From Raphanus sativus (lineage: Eukaryota > Streptophyta > Magnoliopsida > Brassicales > Brassicaceae), in the NCBI RefSeq assembly GCF_000801105.2, contig NW_026615411.1, positions 1 to 64,000 of the forward strand: 64,000 nucleotides of DNA, written 5' to 3'. Below, one piece after another: positions 35,501 through 46,229 of the stretch. Below the pieces are notes generated by a model, which ran no database searches, was not told where the DNA came from, and was given only the letters and a program-made list of their open reading frames with translations. Positions within the stretch are counted from its first letter, which is position 1, and every line of letters begins with the position of its first letter. The position numbers and the translations under genes are program-made.

Positions 35501-38500
35501 ATTTATTCAACTTCCTGGTTATTCTCCACTGATTAGTGGTTCCAAATAAAGCTTCTTAGATCGTGGTTCATCCTGGTTTGATAAGAATCATGAAGATATT
35601 GCCATATGTCCGAACAGGCTAATCTGGAATCATCTGGATAGAAAGTGGGATATCTTCTTACTCACAACTCCTATGAGATTTATTCAACTTCCTGGTTATT
35701 CTCCACTGATTAGTGGTTCCAAATAAAGCTTCTTAGATCGTGGTTCATCCTGGTTTGATAAGAATCATGAAGATATTGCCATATGTCCGAACAGGCTAAT
35801 CTGGAATCATCTGGATAGAAAGTGGGATATCTTCTTACTCACAACTCCTATGAGATTTATTCAACTTCCTGGTTATTCTCCACTGATTAGTGGTTCCAAA
35901 TAAAGCTTCTTAGATCGTGGTTCATCCTGGTTTGATAAGAATCATGAAGATATTGCCATATGTCCGAACAGGCTAATCTGGAATCATCTGGATAGAAAGT
36001 GGGATATCTTCTTACTCACAACTCCTATGAGATTTATTCAACTTCCTGGTTATTCTCCACTGATTAGTGGTTCCAAATAAAGCTTCTTAGATCGTGGTTC
36101 ATCCTGGTTTGATAAGAATCATGAAGATATTGCCATATGTCCGAACAGGCTAATCTGGAATCATCTGGATAGAAAGTGGGATATCTTCTTACTCACAACT
36201 CCTATGAGATTTATTCAACTTCCTGGTTATTCTCCACTGATTAGTGGTTCCAAATAAAGCTTCTTAGATCGTGGTTCATCCTGGTTTGATAAGAATCATG
36301 AAGATATTGCCATATGTCCGAACAGGCTAATCTGGAATCATCTGGATAGAAAGTGGGATATCTTCTTACTCACAACTCCTATGAGATTTATTCAACTTCC
36401 TGGTTATTCTCCACTGATTAGTGGTTCCAAATAAAGCTTCTTAGATCGTGGTTCATCCTGGTTTGATAAGAATCATGAAGATATTGCCATATGTCCGAAC
36501 AGGCTAATCTGGAATCATCTGGATAGAAAGTGGGATATCTTCTTACTCACAACTCCTATGAGATTTATTCAACTTCCTGGTTATTCTCCACTGATTAGTG
36601 GTTCCAAATAAAGCTTCTTAGATCGTGGTTCATCCTGGTTTGATAAGAATCATGAAGATATTGCCATATGTCCGAACAGGCTAATCTGGAATCATCTGGA
36701 TAGAAAGTGGGATATCTTCTTACTCACAACTCCTATGAGATTTATTCAACTTCCTGGTTATTCTCCACTGATTAGTGGTTCCAAATAAAGCTTCTTAGAT
36801 CGTGGTTCATCCTGGTTTGATAAGAATCATGAAGATATTGCCATATGTCCGAACAGGCTAATCTGGAATCATCTGGATAGAAAGTGGGATATCTTCTTAC
36901 TCACAACTCCTATGAGATTTATTCAACTTCCTGGTTATTCTCCACTGATTAGTGGTTCCAAATAAAGCTTCTTAGATCGTGGTTCATCCTGGTTTGATAA
37001 GAATCATGAAGATATTGCCATATGTCCGAACAGGCTAATCTGGAATCATCTGGATAGAAAGTGGGATATCTTCTTACTCACAACTCCTATGAGATTTATT
37101 CAACTTCCTGGTTATTCTCCACTGATTAGTGGTTCCAAATAAAGCTTCTTAGATCGTGGTTCATCCTGGTTTGATAAGAATCATGAAGATATTGCCATAT
37201 GTCCGAACAGGCTAATCTGGAATCATCTGGATAGAAAGTGGGATATCTTCTTACTCACAACTCCTATGAGATTTATTCAACTTCCTGGTTATTCTCCACT
37301 GATTAGTGGTTCCAAATAAAGCTTCTTAGATCGTGGTTCATCCTGGTTTGATAAGAATCATGAAGATATTGCCATATGTCCGAACAGGCTAATCTGGAAT
37401 CATCTGGATAGAAAGTGGGATATCTTCTTACTCACAACTCCTATGAGATTTATTCAACTTCCTGGTTATTCTCCACTGATTAGTGGTTCCAAATAAAGCT
37501 TCTTAGATCGTGGTTCATCCTGGTTTGATAAGAATCATGAAGATATTGCCATATGTCCGAACAGGCTAATCTGGAATCATCTGGATAGAAAGTGGGATAT
37601 CTTCTTACTCACAACTCCTATGAGATTTATTCAACTTCCTGGTTATTCTCCACTGATTAGTGGTTCCAAATAAAGCTTCTTAGATCGTGGTTCATCCTGG
37701 TTTGATAAGAATCATGAAGATATTGCCATATGTCCGAACAGGCTAATCTGGAATCATCTGGATAGAAAGTGGGATATCTTCTTACTCACAACTCCTATGA
37801 GATTTATTCAACTTCCTGGTTATTCTCCACTGATTAGTGGTTCCAAATAAAGCTTCTTAGATCGTGGTTCATCCTGGTTTGATAAGAATCATGAAGATAT
37901 TGCCATATGTCCGAACAGGCTAATCTGGAATCATCTGGATAGAAAGTGGGATATCTTCTTACTCACAACTCCTATGAGATTTATTCAACTTCCTGGTTAT
38001 TCTCCACTGATTAGTGGTTCCAAATAAAGCTTCTTAGATCGTGGTTCATCCTGGTTTGATAAGAATCATGAAGATATTGCCATATGTCCGAACAGGCTAA
38101 TCTGGAATCATCTGGATAGAAAGTGGGATATCTTCTTACTCACAACTCCTATGAGATTTATTCAACTTCCTGGTTATTCTCCACTGATTAGTGGTTCCAA
38201 ATAAAGCTTCTTAGATCGTGGTTCATCCTGGTTTGATAAGAATCATGAAGATATTGCCATATGTCCGAACAGGCTAATCTGGAATCATCTGGATAGAAAG
38301 TGGGATATCTTCTTACTCACAACTCCTATGAGATTTATTCAACTTCCTGGTTATTCTCCACTGATTAGTGGTTCCAAATAAAGCTTCTTAGATCGTGGTT
38401 CATCCTGGTTTGATAAGAATCATGAAGATATTGCCATATGTCCGAACAGGCTAATCTGGAATCATCTGGATAGAAAGTGGGATATCTTCTTACTCACAAC

Positions 38501-41480
38501 TCCTATGAGATTTATTCAACTTCCTGGTTATTCTCCACTGATTAGTGGTTCCAAATAAAGCTTCTTAGATCGTGGTTCATCCTGGTTTGATAAGAATCAT
38601 GAAGATATTGCCATATGTCCGAACAGGCTAATCTGGAATCATCTGGATAGAAAGTGGGATATCTTCTTACTCACAACTCCTATGAGATTTATTCAACTTC
38701 CTGGTTATTCTCCACTGATTAGTGGTTCCAAATAAAGCTTCTTAGATCGTGGTTCATCCTGGTTTGATAAGAATCATGAAGATATTGCCATATGTCCGAA
38801 CAGGCTAATCTGGAATCATCTGGATAGAAAGTGGGATATCTTCTTACTCACAACTCCTATGAGATTTATTCAACTTCCTGGTTATTCTCCACTGATTAGT
38901 GGTTCCAAATAAAGCTTCTTAGATCGTGGTTCATCCTGGTTTGATAAGAATCATGAAGATATTGCCATATGTCCGAACAGGCTAATCTGGAATCATCTGG
39001 ATAGAAAGTGGGATATCTTCTTACTCACAACTCCTATGAGATTTATTCAACTTCCTGGTTATTCTCCACTGATTAGTGGTTCCAAATAAAGCTTCTTAGA
39101 TCGTGGTTCATCCTGGTTTGATAAGAATCATGAAGATATTGCCATATGTCCGAACAGGCTAATCTGGAATCATCTGGATAGAAAGTGGGATATCTTCTTA
39201 CTCACAACTCCTATGAGATTTATTCAACTTCCTGGTTATTCTCCACTGATTAGTGGTTCCAAATAAAGCTTCTTAGATCGTGGTTCATCCTGGTTTGATA
39301 AGAATCATGAAGATATTGCCATATGTCCGAACAGGCTAATCTGGAATCATCTGGATAGAAAGTGGGATATCTTCTTACTCACAACTCCTATGAGATTTAT
39401 TCAACTTCCTGGTTATTCTCCACTGATTAGTGGTTCCAAATAAAGCTTCTTAGATCGTGGTTCATCCTGGTTTGATAAGAATCATGAAGATATTGCCATA
39501 TGTCCGAACAGGCTAATCTGGAATCATCTGGATAGAAAGTGGGATATCTTCTTACTCACAACTCCTATGAGATTTATTCAACTTCCTGGTTATTCTCCAC
39601 TGATTAGTGGTTCCAAATAAAGCTTCTTAGATCGTGGTTCATCCTGGTTTGATAAGAATCATGAAGATATTGCCATATGTCCGAACAGGCTAATCTGGAA
39701 TCATCTGGATAGAAAGTGGGATATCTTCTTACTCACAACTCCTATGAGATTTATTCAACTTCCTGGTTATTCTCCACTGATTAGTGGTTCCAAATAAAGC
39801 TTCTTAGATCGTGGTTCATCCTGGTTTGATAAGAATCATGAAGATATTGCCATATGTCCGAACAGGCTAATCTGGAATCATCTGGATAGAAAGTGGGATA
39901 TCTTCTTACTCACAACTCCTATGAGATTTATTCAACTTCCTGGTTATTCTCCACTGATTAGTGGTTCCAAATAAAGCTTCTTAGATCGTGGTTCATCCTG
40001 GTTTGATAAGAATCATGAAGATATTGCCATATGTCCGAACAGGCTAATCTGGAATCATCTGGATAGAAAGTGGGATATCTTCTTACTCACAACTCCTATG
40101 AGATTTATTCAACTTCCTGGTTATTCTCCACTGATTAGTGGTTCCAAATAAAGCTTCTTAGATCGTGGTTCATCCTGGTTTGATAAGAATCATGAAGATA
40201 TTGCCATATGTCCGAACAGGCTAATCTGGAATCATCTGGATAGAAAGTGGGATATCTTCTTACTCACAACTCCTATGAGATTTATTCAACTTCCTGGTTA
40301 TTCTCCACTGATTAGTGGTTCCAAATAAAGCTTCTTAGATCGTGGTTCATCCTGGTTTGATAAGAATCATGAAGATATTGCCATATGTCCGAACAGGCTA
40401 ATCTGGAATCATCTGGATAGAAAGTGGGATATCTTCTTACTCACAACTCCTATGAGATTTATTCAACTTCCTGGTTATTCTCCACTGATTAGTGGTTCCA
40501 AATAAAGCTTCTTAGATCGTGGTTCATCCTGGTTTGATAAGAATCATGAAGATATTGCCATATGTCCGAACAGGCTAATCTGGAATCATCTGGATAGAAA
40601 GTGGGATATCTTCTTACTCACAACTCCTATGAGATTTATTCAACTTCCTGGTTATTCTCCACTGATTAGTGGTTCCAAATAAAGCTTCTTAGATCGTGGT
40701 TCATCCTGGTTTGATAAGAATCATGAAGATATTGCCATATGTCCGAACAGGCTAATCTGGAATCATCTGGATAGAAAGTGGGATATCTTCTTACTCACAA
40801 CTCCTATGAGATTTATTCAACTTCCTGGTTATTCTCCACTGATTAGTGGTTCCAAATAAAGCTTCTTAGATCGTGGTTCATCCTGGTTTGATAAGAATCA
40901 TGAAGATATTGCCATATGTCCGAACAGGCTAATCTGGAATCATCTGGATAGAAAGTGGGATATCTTCTTACTCACAACTCCTATGAGATTTATTCAACTT
41001 CCTGGTTATTCTCCACTGATTAGTGGTTCCAAATAAAGCTTCTTAGATCGTGGTTCATCCTGGTTTGATAAGAATCATGAAGATATTGCCATATGTCCGA
41101 ACAGGCTAATCTGGAATCATCTGGATAGAAAGTGGGATATCTTCTTACTCACAACTCCTATGAGATTTATTCAACTTCCTGGTTATTCTCCACTGATTAG
41201 TGGTTCCAAATAAAGCTTCTTAGATCGTGGTTCATCCTGGTTTGATAAGAATCATGAAGATATTGCCATATGTCCGAACAGGCTAATCTGGAATCATCTG
41301 GATAGAAAGTGGGATATCTTCTTACTCACAACTCCTATGAGATTTATTCAACTTCCTGGTTATTCTCCACTGATTAGTGGTTCCAAATAAAGCTTCTTAG
41401 ATCGTGGTTCATCCTGGTTTGATAAGAATCATGAAGATATTGCCATATGTCCGAACAGGCTAATCTGGAATCATCTGGAT
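32521..41480 (+). repeat. Satellite array 2, about 51 apparently identical 177-bp monomers
   Basis: AAGCTT recurs at exactly 177 bp (36965, 37142, 37319), and blocks starting 3540 bp apart (20 x 177: 32581, 36121, 39661) are identical. I saw no base change through the interior. All copies are the ATTGCCATATG/GAAAGTGGG/ACTCACAACTCCT class that dominates the right end of array 1. The first changes appear at about 41490 (GGGATCTTC lacking AT). Such uniformity could reflect a very recent burst or an artificial consensus; see findings. No genes. Confidence 0.95.
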
Positions 41481-41765
41481 AGAAAGTGGGATCTTCTTAC
41501 TCACAACTCCTATGAGATTTATTCAACTTCCTGGTTATTCTCCACTGATTAGTGGTTCCAAATAAAGCTTCTTAGATCGTGGTTCATCCTGGTTTGATAA
41601 GAATCATGGATATTGCCATATGTCCGAACAGGCTAATCTGGAATCATCTGGATAGAAAGTGGGATATCTTCTTACTCACAACTCCTTTATTCAACTTCCT
41701 GGTTATTCTCCTTATTTAATGGTGCTTCTTCAAATCGTTTCCTGGTTTGAAAGAATCATGAAGAA
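41481..41765. other. Blended satellite/LTR zone (probable consensus artefact), right
   Basis: The satellite gives way to a mixture with the first 300 bp of the G3 LTR. CTTATTTAATGGTGCTTCTT at 41712-41731 merges G3 LTR text (compare 50893-50912) with satellite GCTTCTT; then TTTCCTGGTTTGAAAGAATC merges satellite CCTGGTTTGATAAGAATC with LTR. Clean LTR resumes at about 41765. Confidence 0.75.
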
Positions 41766-41897
41766 GAATCCCTCCTTGAAGAAACCAACAAGATTGAAGC
41801 TGAAGATAATGAAGAGAAGAGTGAAGAAGAACTTGAAAAAGAAGAGCAAGACAAGATACCTCTCAAGAATGATCCAAGCGTGCTCAACTTCAAGAAC
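41766..41897 (+). repeat. G3 left LTR, first part, ending in N1 target duplication
   Basis: Matches 50947-51078 of the middle LTR up to CTTCAAGAAC. The last five bases AGAAC (41893-41897) are repeated at 45168-45172 after N1. Confidence 0.9.
41893..41897 (+). repeat. N1 target-site duplication (AGAAC), left copy
   Basis: AGAAC here and at 45168-45172. Removing N1 and one copy gives the uninterrupted LTR string CTTCAAGAACACAACAAAGG seen at 51068-51087. Confidence 0.95.
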
Positions 41898-42730
41898 TGG
41901 TGTAGCCATGAGTAGAGACATTGGAGAGCTAAGTGAGTCTGATGAGGAGGAGTTACACATGAGAAGAGAAGAGCCAGACTTGACCAGAGAAGAGCTAGAC
42001 TTGAGCAGGGAAGAGCAGACTTGAGCAGAGAAGGGCCAGACTTGTGGAGTGTACCAGTAACTCGTTCAAAGCTGAGAACACAAGAGGAGGGTCTCCAACA
42101 CTTAGCCAAAAACGTGGGTAGTAGCCCAGGTGGAGAGATTCAAGATAAACCAGCTTGTTGGTTTAATTTAATTGCAATGTAATGGGTTTTAGTTAGTTGG
42201 GCTTTATTTAAATTAAACCAAGTCAATTAGGATTTTTAAAGTTAACCAATTTCAATTGGCTAGGAATTAGAATTAAACTAAACCATTTTTGGTTTAGGAT
42301 TAGGGTTTGCTGGAGTTTTCTTTATTTACTTTGTACGCAGCTTTCTTTGAAATAAATCGACATATTTTTCATCTTCTTTGTTTTGAGTTTTCTCTCAATT
42401 CTGCTGGTGTGTAACATCCAGCTTGGGTTTTCTGATTTGGTGTGTCATATCCAGACCAGAAGCCTTGGAGTATCAGGAGGCGAGCCATCTCTCTTGTGTC
42501 CCACATCAATCCACAAGCCTTGATACAGATCGAGTCTTTGATTCTCTGTTTGCAAGGATTATCTCTGTGATCCATCCTAGACACCAAGCAGGGTGATCCT
42601 GTGTCTGTGGAGCAGAAAAAAAATCTTTAGAGCATCCCATAGCTCTGAAAAGAAGACCATATTCATCATCAAAGCTTTTACCCACCTACAAGAGATCCAG
42701 GGAGAGACAGCCATACCCAGGGCTGCACCA
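41898..42730 (+). repeat. N1 left LTR, type A
   Basis: 833 bp, TGGTGTAGCCATGAGTAG to GGCTGCACCA. Essentially identical to the right LTR of N2 (59036-59866), with one- or few-base indels and no clear substitutions, but strongly different from N1's own right LTR. A short frame inside encodes VPVTRSKLRTQEEG. Confidence 0.9.
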
Positions 42731-42732
42731 AG

Positions 42733-42744
42733 TGGTATCAGAGC
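42733..42744 (+). other. N1 primer binding site
   Basis: TGGTATCAGAGC two bases after the LTR end; initiator tRNA-Met type. Bases 42745-42814 are a short leader. Confidence 0.85.
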
Positions 42745-42814
42745 CTCTTGAAGGTTTAGGGTTTGATTTTCTTAACCTAGGTCACGACTTACATCTACTA
42801 TCCAGCAATCTATT

Positions 42815-43611
42815 ATGTTTTCTCTTAGAAAACAGGAAGAGAAGGCTACACAACCAGTAACAAGGGAGCTGTTGCAAAGAGGAGAAAAAGTTATCCAGAT
42901 TCCACCCTTCTATGGAGAGTTTGATCCAAATACATATCTAGAATGGGAAAAGAAGGTGGATTTCGTTTTTCACTGCCATAGATACACAGCAGAGAAGCAG
43001 GTTCATATAGCAACTACTGGCTTATATGGGTATGCCCTTGAATGGTGGTATCAACTTGCTAACAAAAGAAAACAGTGTGGAGAGTTACAGATTTCTTCTT
43101 GGTATGAGATGAAGGCTGTCATGAAGAAAAGGTTTGTAGCCAAGAGGTATGGTCAAACTGATTTGAAAGGATACACTGTCAATCTGGGGCAGCTACAGGA
43201 CGTGCTAGAACACCAAAAGATCAGCCAAAGACATACTATGGTGGTGAGACACAAAGAAAGTTGCAGCTACATCAAGCATATTTTGAGGAATTGGCAAGCA
43301 CACAGTTCAAGCAAGACCTCAGGAACATGATAGATCAATCACTCACTGCTGTGATCAAAATCCCACATCAGGGGCCAGTCCCACGTCCAGCATCAAGAGA
43401 TGATGAGCTAAGTTGTTACAAGAAGGAACCGGCAGAGCATAAGGAAAAGATTGCAACAAAACCGGCTGTGAAGATATCAGAGATTCAACTACAGCAAGAG
43501 GAGCACGTACCAGGAGCTTTGTGTGGTCTTAATCATGATCAAAACAAGGCTAAAGAAGAAGGAGAACCTGATGAGGCACTTGTAGTTCATAAGAGCCACT
43601 TGAGACTTTGA
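42815..43611 (+). pseudogene. N1 gag-like reading frames
   Basis: Frame 1 (42815-43330) starts MFSLRKQEEK. Residues about 30-135 resemble a Ty3/gypsy gag: PPFYGEFDPNTYLEWEKKV, ALEWWYQLANKRK, SSWYEMKAVMKKRF, comparable with [20 protein letters not shown] and [13 protein letters not shown] in G3. Frame 2 (43261-43611) overlaps and may continue it after a frameshift (YFEELASTQFKQDLRNM). No zinc knuckle is visible. If made, the protein could assemble with the gag of a helper element; that is inference. Confidence 0.65.
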
Positions 43612-43752
43612 TTGAACAAGGTGGATTCATTAGATTGTTTTCTTGTGATTTACTGATCAGACTTATGGTATGTTTTCAGTTCAGCTTAGTAGAGCATCTG
43701 AGAGTTGTCAAGGGACTGCAACAAGTCATTTTTGAACCAGGAGGAAGCTTGA

Positions 43753-44640
43753 GTGTTGGTAGAAGAAGTAACAATTTTCTTGGTCAGAAAAACAGTTTCA
43801 TACAAGCTTAATTTGCAGGGTTCATTCACTCCTAAAGAACAAGATTTGAGGTCAAATCTTTTTGAAGGGAGAGAGGATGGAGTGATCCTAACTAGCTGCA
43901 GTAAACATAGAGGAAGAACAAGAGGCAACACATCCTTTATCAGTTTCATAACTGATCAGAACAAGCTGAGAAGAGATAAACAGGAACTGGTGGTGGTTAA
44001 AGAGAAGCCAGAACTGGAGGATGAGTATGGGGACAAAACCACACGACCACCTGACCAAAAGAAGGTTAAACTGAGAGTACATGGTCTCATGTTCATGTGC
44101 AGGACGTGTGTAGCATCATCCTGGAGAGAAGTAGACAGCTTCAAACTCAACAAAGAGGAGGAATCATCTGTCTTTGAAGGTACCTACCTTGAGAAGAGTT
44201 TCAAGATGTTATTGAGACATGAGAAAGGATTGCAGAGCTTTGTATTTGACCCTGGAAAAATTAGAGAAGTGAGGATATCTCTCAAGGCCATATCATGCAC
44301 TCTGGTGTTGAGTGATCAGGGTTCTATCATCATACAGAGCTTGGATTTGAGGTCAAATCCTTTTAAAGGAGGAGGGGATGGTGTAGCCATGACCAGAGAC
44401 CTTGAGGAGAAGCTGAGTGACACTGATGAGGAGGCTACTGATGAGGAGAACCAAGACCAGAACCAGAACCAGAGAGAGACACCAGGAGAGCCAACAAGTG
44501 TGTGGATTGGACCAGTGACTAGATCAAGGCTGAAAGCACAAGAGAGGAGGCTCTTACACTTAGTCAAAAACGTGGCTGAGAGTTCCAAGGGAGATAACCA
44601 AGACAAACCAGCCTGTTGGTTCAATTTAATTAAATTGTAA
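43753..44640 (+). CDS. N1 second frame, crossing into 3' LTR, CR-like C-terminus
   Basis: 295 codons, no recognised catalytic domain. It reads through the polypurine tract into the 3' LTR (from 44379). Residues near the end, IGPVTRSRLKAQERRL, resemble the C-terminal motif of G3 ([12 protein letters not shown]). DLRSN-F-G--DGV occurs twice: near the start (from about 43844, over the internal PPT-like site) and at the LTR border (from about 44343). The charged segment DTDEEATDEENQ is low complexity. It may be the decayed C-terminal part of a former polyprotein. Whether it is translated is unknown; there is no good argument for its ATG. Confidence 0.5.
   Translation: MLVEEVTIFLVRKTVSYKLNLQGSFTPKEQDLRSNLFEGREDGVILTSCSKHRGRTRGNTSFISFITDQNKLRRDKQELVVVKEKPELEDEYGDKTTRPPDQKKVKLRVHGLMFMCRTCVASSWREVDSFKLNKEEESSVFEGTYLEKSFKMLLRHEKGLQSFVFDPGKIREVRISLKAISCTLVLSDQGSIIIQSLDLRSNPFKGGGDGVAMTRDLEEKLSDTDEEATDEENQDQNQNQRETPGEPTSVWIGPVTRSRLKAQERRLLHLVKNVAESSKGDNQDKPACWFNLIKL
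43844..43888 (+). other. Internal PPT/LTR-start-like block in N1
   Basis: TTTGAGGTCAAATC, then a purine run GAAGGGAGAGAGGA (43864-43877) and TGGAGTGATCC. It mirrors the true 3' border TTTGAGGTCAAATCC, AAAGGAGGAGGGGA, TGGTGTAGCC at 44347-44388. Could be a former LTR border or a central polypurine tract. Confidence 0.5.
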
Positions 44641-45167
44641 TGTTTTCTGGTTATTGGCTTTCATTTAATTTAAACCAGAAGCAATTAGGATTAGTAAACC
44701 AAGTTTGGGTAGGATTATGATTTTAAATTGATCCAATTTCGTGGGTAATTAGATTTAGGATTGGGATTAAACCATCTTGGTTTATTCTTAGGTCTGCTGT
44801 CGATTTCTTTAAGACTGTGCAAGCAGCCTGCTTTGTTTTTCATTCAACTTTTAATCTAAAACCTTTTCATACAAGTTGTTTCAAAGTCTCTAGCTTTCTC
44901 TGTTCAGCTCAAGAACATTGATCTCACTAAGGGAAGGAATTCCTAGTGAACCCATCTTAGACAATACAAGGTGATCTTGTGTCTTTGAGTAGCAAAACAG
45001 CTTCTGAGCAATCCATAGCTCTTTAGCAAAGTTCATCATCAACATCTATCATCTATCCACACGCCTTGAAGCAGATTGAGTCTTTGATTCTCTGTTTGCA
45101 AGGATTATCAAAGCTTTAACCCACCTACAAGAGATCCAGGAGAGACAGCCATTCCAGGGTTGCACCA
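44379..45167 (+). repeat. N1 right LTR, type B
   Basis: 789 bp, TGGTGTAGCCATGACC to GGTTGCACCA, preceded by purine tract 44365-44378. Near-identical to the left LTR of N2 (56935-57724), again with mainly small indels. It differs broadly from type A apart from the ends and scattered blocks. Confidence 0.9.
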
Positions 45168-45831
45168 AGAACACAACAAAGGAGTTCAACCAAGAACCAA
45201 GGGAAGTGTTTTCATTATTTATGATTTTTGCAGGTAAGATGGGTCAGTCCTAGTGGTTCCTAGAACTCTCCCATCTCCGCAGCAACCAAGGTTCAAGACC
45301 AAGACTAGTCTAGGTCTCTTTGTCTTTTATTTTTATGCACTTTCCTTTTATAGTTAAAACGGGGCATAGTTAGTTGTTCTGCTGTTTTTGTTTTTTTGCT
45401 TCACAAGTCTTGTTGTTTTGAGTCTTTGCTTTTCTTTGAGTCGACCGTTTAGGTCACAGCTGATGGACTATTAATAAAGTCCCACACGCAGCTTTGTAGA
45501 CACAACTTTTTACCTAATCAATATATGAGTCAGTTTGCCCCCTAAGCAAGCCGCCTACCCTCTTCCTCCTTGTGTGATTCAAGCAGCAAGAGTTTGAACT
45601 GTATCAAGGATCTCCCATCATCCTTGTGGTGTTCTTCATTCCATCATCATCCTTATCAACTGGTCCAACAAGAGAGTGCGTTAAAGCCAGCTTGTTAGAT
45701 CCCATACCACTTGATCCATCTAGTCAAGTGCCATCATCATCGACCATCCTTTGTTCTCAAGAGAGTGCGTGAAAGCCAGCTTGAGGATCCATCTCCCCAC
45801 CTTCCAAAGGCTCCATCCGAGTCTTATATCA
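45168..45831 (+). repeat. G3 left LTR, second part
   Basis: Starts with the second AGAAC copy and continues the LTR to CTTATATCA. It matches 51075-51738 of the middle LTR with only a few substitutions and indels (roughly 1 percent), indicating young elements. Confidence 0.9.
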
Positions 45832-46229
45832 TTTTGGTATCAGAGCCAAAGGATCCAATCCTTTGGTTGTTCTTACCCTTTGCTTTATATTGTTTCGTTG
45901 CTCTTATTTTCATAAATCAAAAACCCCATAAAAAGTTATTTCCTTGTTCTTGTTTACATTCGTGATTTGATTCATAAAAAATTCGAAAACCCAAAAATAT
46001 TTTGTTCTTTCCTTATTGTTGATCACGCAAGTTTTCTAGTTTAATCTAGTTTCCTTTCATAGATCAGTCGAGTATTGTCTTTCCTTTCCGATTAAAAAAC
46101 TTTCAAAATCCCAAAATATTTCCTTTTATTTTTGTTTGTTTCGAAGTTTCAAATTTAAAACTTAAGTTACCGTTGGTGCTTTGATATTTTGTTGTTTGTG
46201 TTGAGTGACTAGCAAGGAACCAAACAAAC
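45832..46229 (+). other. G3 first-copy primer site and leader
   Basis: Primer binding site TGGTATCAGAGC at 45835-45846, then an AT-rich untranslated leader up to the gag ATG at 46230. No other gene seen. Confidence 0.85.

Larger units (their letters stand above)
41898..45167 (+). mobile_element. N1: non-autonomous gypsy-type element with gag and a CR-like tail
   Basis: 3270 bp, TG...CA ends and a 5-bp target duplication AGAAC on both sides. It has a primer site, polypurine tract (44365-44378), a gag-like frame and a second frame running into the 3' LTR. No protease, RT, RNase H or integrase core, so it would need enzymes from another element. The PPT-adjacent block and LTR-encoded GPVTRS motif match the CRM-like elements here, suggesting a CRM-derived parasite. 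The two LTRs belong to different sequence types (A and B). Confidence 0.85.

Noticed and set aside
8801..41480. CRISPR-like regular repeats
   Set aside because: Whole monomers repeat head to tail without unique spacers, and the sequence is clearly plant satellite.
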